Source: Theristus sp. LFF4_11
Lineage: Eukaryota; Nematoda; Chromadorea; Monhysterida; Xyalidae
Length of the DNA: 18,628 bases
Assembly (NCBI GenBank): GCA_030248135.1
Contig: JASANC010003933.1
Location: 1-18,628, forward strand
Direction of reading: 5' to 3'
Positions within the stretch are counted from its first letter, which is position 1; every line of letters starts with the position of its first letter. Under the pieces are notes generated by a model. The model did no database searches. It was not told the DNA's origin and worked only from the letters and a program-made list of their open reading frames with translations. This document shows, one piece after another, positions 17,541 through 18,628 of this stretch. The translations under genes and the position numbers were made by a program.

Positions 17541-18628
17541 CGTGGACGAGATGGTATTGCATGTGTGATTCTGCAAAAGATTTTTCAGTTCCCCGATGTT
17601 CAAACCATGGTTAGGCTTGGCAAATAAAGAACCGGGGCAAAAATTCTGCAGACAACGAAAATTTGTAAGCCAACACCAACGTGAGATGCAAAGTTGATTA
17701 AAAATAAATGTCCACGATACTCCGGCGGTGGCATTTTGAAAGTCGCTGTACCATTGATTATTGTTTTAAATTCTTTTGCTCCCGCACAATTACAAATGCG
17801 CACGGCGCCTAGCACTGTGCCGCAACGCACAAGCACTATGCATGAGCCGATATTACGGTTTCGGTCTTGGAATTCCAACAATTGATGTTAAGAACGAGAT
17901 TCATGTTCAGTATAAACCCATGCCAATTGTCACTGAAAACGAACGAGGCTGTGCAAAAAATCGTTGTTCAGGGGTTTGACATAACTCAGCGGTAGTCGCA
18001 TTTAATTTGGACGTTTCGATAATTGATTTAACTAAATTAACAGATTTGCATCATTTTCAACATGACGGCAAAATGCCCAACTGAAATGCACACCAATATT
18101 TGCAATTTTAAAATGTTTTCAAATTCCCATTTGATTAGCTACATTTTGATTTCCACCACGTAGATGAGACCCTATGTTGACGTGGCTGTGAGTTGCAACA
18201 AATACACGAAGTTCGCTGTTTGCAGTTTCGCCATTCCCGATATCATTGCGGCGAGACACCAGGTAGAACTGCCGAAGTGACACCACAGACGGATGCAGAC
18301 AAAACATCCGGCGAACCTAGAAAGGAAAATCTCACAAAATCAACCATCCCGAGCTCAAAGCCGCAAGTTTTTGGTGTATACATACATAAAGTTCGCTTTT
18401 ACGGTAGATTTTCACCGTATAGGTCTCCCACAAGACCACCCACAAAAGTGACACCGATGTGCACTGCGGGAAACGAAAAAAATCAAATTTTTAACTTGGT
18501 CAAAACTCCCATCGTTCTAGGTCGAACCTTTTGCAAGGTTATTTTTCTTTAATTTTTTTGCACTTGGAATTTGAATTACGGTTACGATGCCAAAAAAGGA
18601 TGAACTTGAAAATTATTTGAGCAGCAAA
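17541..18628. other. Right-arm outer part without a gene
   Basis: Counterpart of about 12549-13846 in reverse. The frames here (for example 17600-17881, minus, and 18193-18552, plus) do not correspond to conserved frames in the left arm and have no family support. The end of the window lies inside the counterpart of the transposon at 12222-12815. Confidence 0.5.

Larger units (their letters stand above)
15995..18628. repeat. Large palindrome, right arm (runs off the window)
   Basis: Reverse complement of about 12549-15527 with numerous substitutions and indels, and about 345 bases shorter. It holds broken copies of the aminopeptidase exon and of both peptide gene exons, the TTAA hairpin remnants, and part of the CCGTAAAG-family element at 18400-18628. 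No intact coding exon was found in it. The inner end (15995-16322) is nearly identical to the left arm. Confidence 0.9.

Noticed and set aside
12549..18628. Palindrome as a simple foldback-read artefact
   Set aside because: Not fully excluded, but the arms differ by many substitutions and structured indels while the inner part is nearly identical. A raw foldback error would not produce this gradient.
1..18628. tRNA, rRNA and bacterial-type promoters, ribosome sites or terminators
   Set aside because: No cloverleaf or rRNA motif was recognised on either strand, and prokaryotic signals do not apply to this intron-bearing DNA.

Overview
The window is a piece of animal nuclear DNA, most likely from an invertebrate. 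The genes are split into short exons with GT/AG introns that keep reading phase. The non-coding DNA is AT-rich and full of small inverted-repeat transposons flanked by TA or TTAA. There is a 2.4 kb satellite, and no bacterial-style operons. Nematode, tardigrade, flatworm and other origins cannot be told apart by eye. Almost none of the long open frames is a gene; the real coding sequence lies in short exons that were assembled here by splice phase and homology.

Layout. 1-2240: sparse, with a possible terminal exon (19-192), an ACGGT-repeat patch (about 643-850) and a doubtful two-exon Cys-rich gene (1745-2222). 2243-3340: a TA-flanked inverted-repeat transposon. 3801-4318: a two-exon gene for a small secreted peptide precursor (89 aa). 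4495-5576: a second element with roughly 146 bp terminal inverted repeats. 6012-8467: a satellite of about 17 units that alternate between about 120 and about 169 bp. 8702-8803: a GC-rich 51 bp doublet. 9251-9445: a Cys-rich probable last exon. 9716-10092: two small adjacent MITEs. 10104-15031, minus strand: three exons of an M17 leucyl-aminopeptidase-like gene, whose 4 kb intron holds a second copy of the secreted peptide gene (13847-14605) on the opposite strand. 12549-18628: a large imperfect palindrome that runs off the right edge.

The palindrome is the main point of interest. Its left arm (about 12549-15527) carries the intact peptide gene and an intact aminopeptidase exon. Its right arm (about 15995-18628) carries frameshifted copies of both. 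The 467 bp spacer carries the aminopeptidase exon with the metal-binding NTDAEGR motif, but on the plus strand. It therefore points into the broken right-arm exon and away from the intact minus-strand exons. The innermost 330 bp or so of the two arms are almost identical, while the outer parts have clearly diverged. This is what recombination between the inner arms, flipping or converting the spacer, would leave; a misoriented spacer in the assembly is the main alternative.

The second point of interest is the pair of peptide precursors, at 3.8 kb and 13.9 kb. Both have a signal-peptide exon ending in phase 1, an FGxFxxPL block, a KR site and a C-terminal helix ending in RRYF plus one residue. 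I do not recognise the family.
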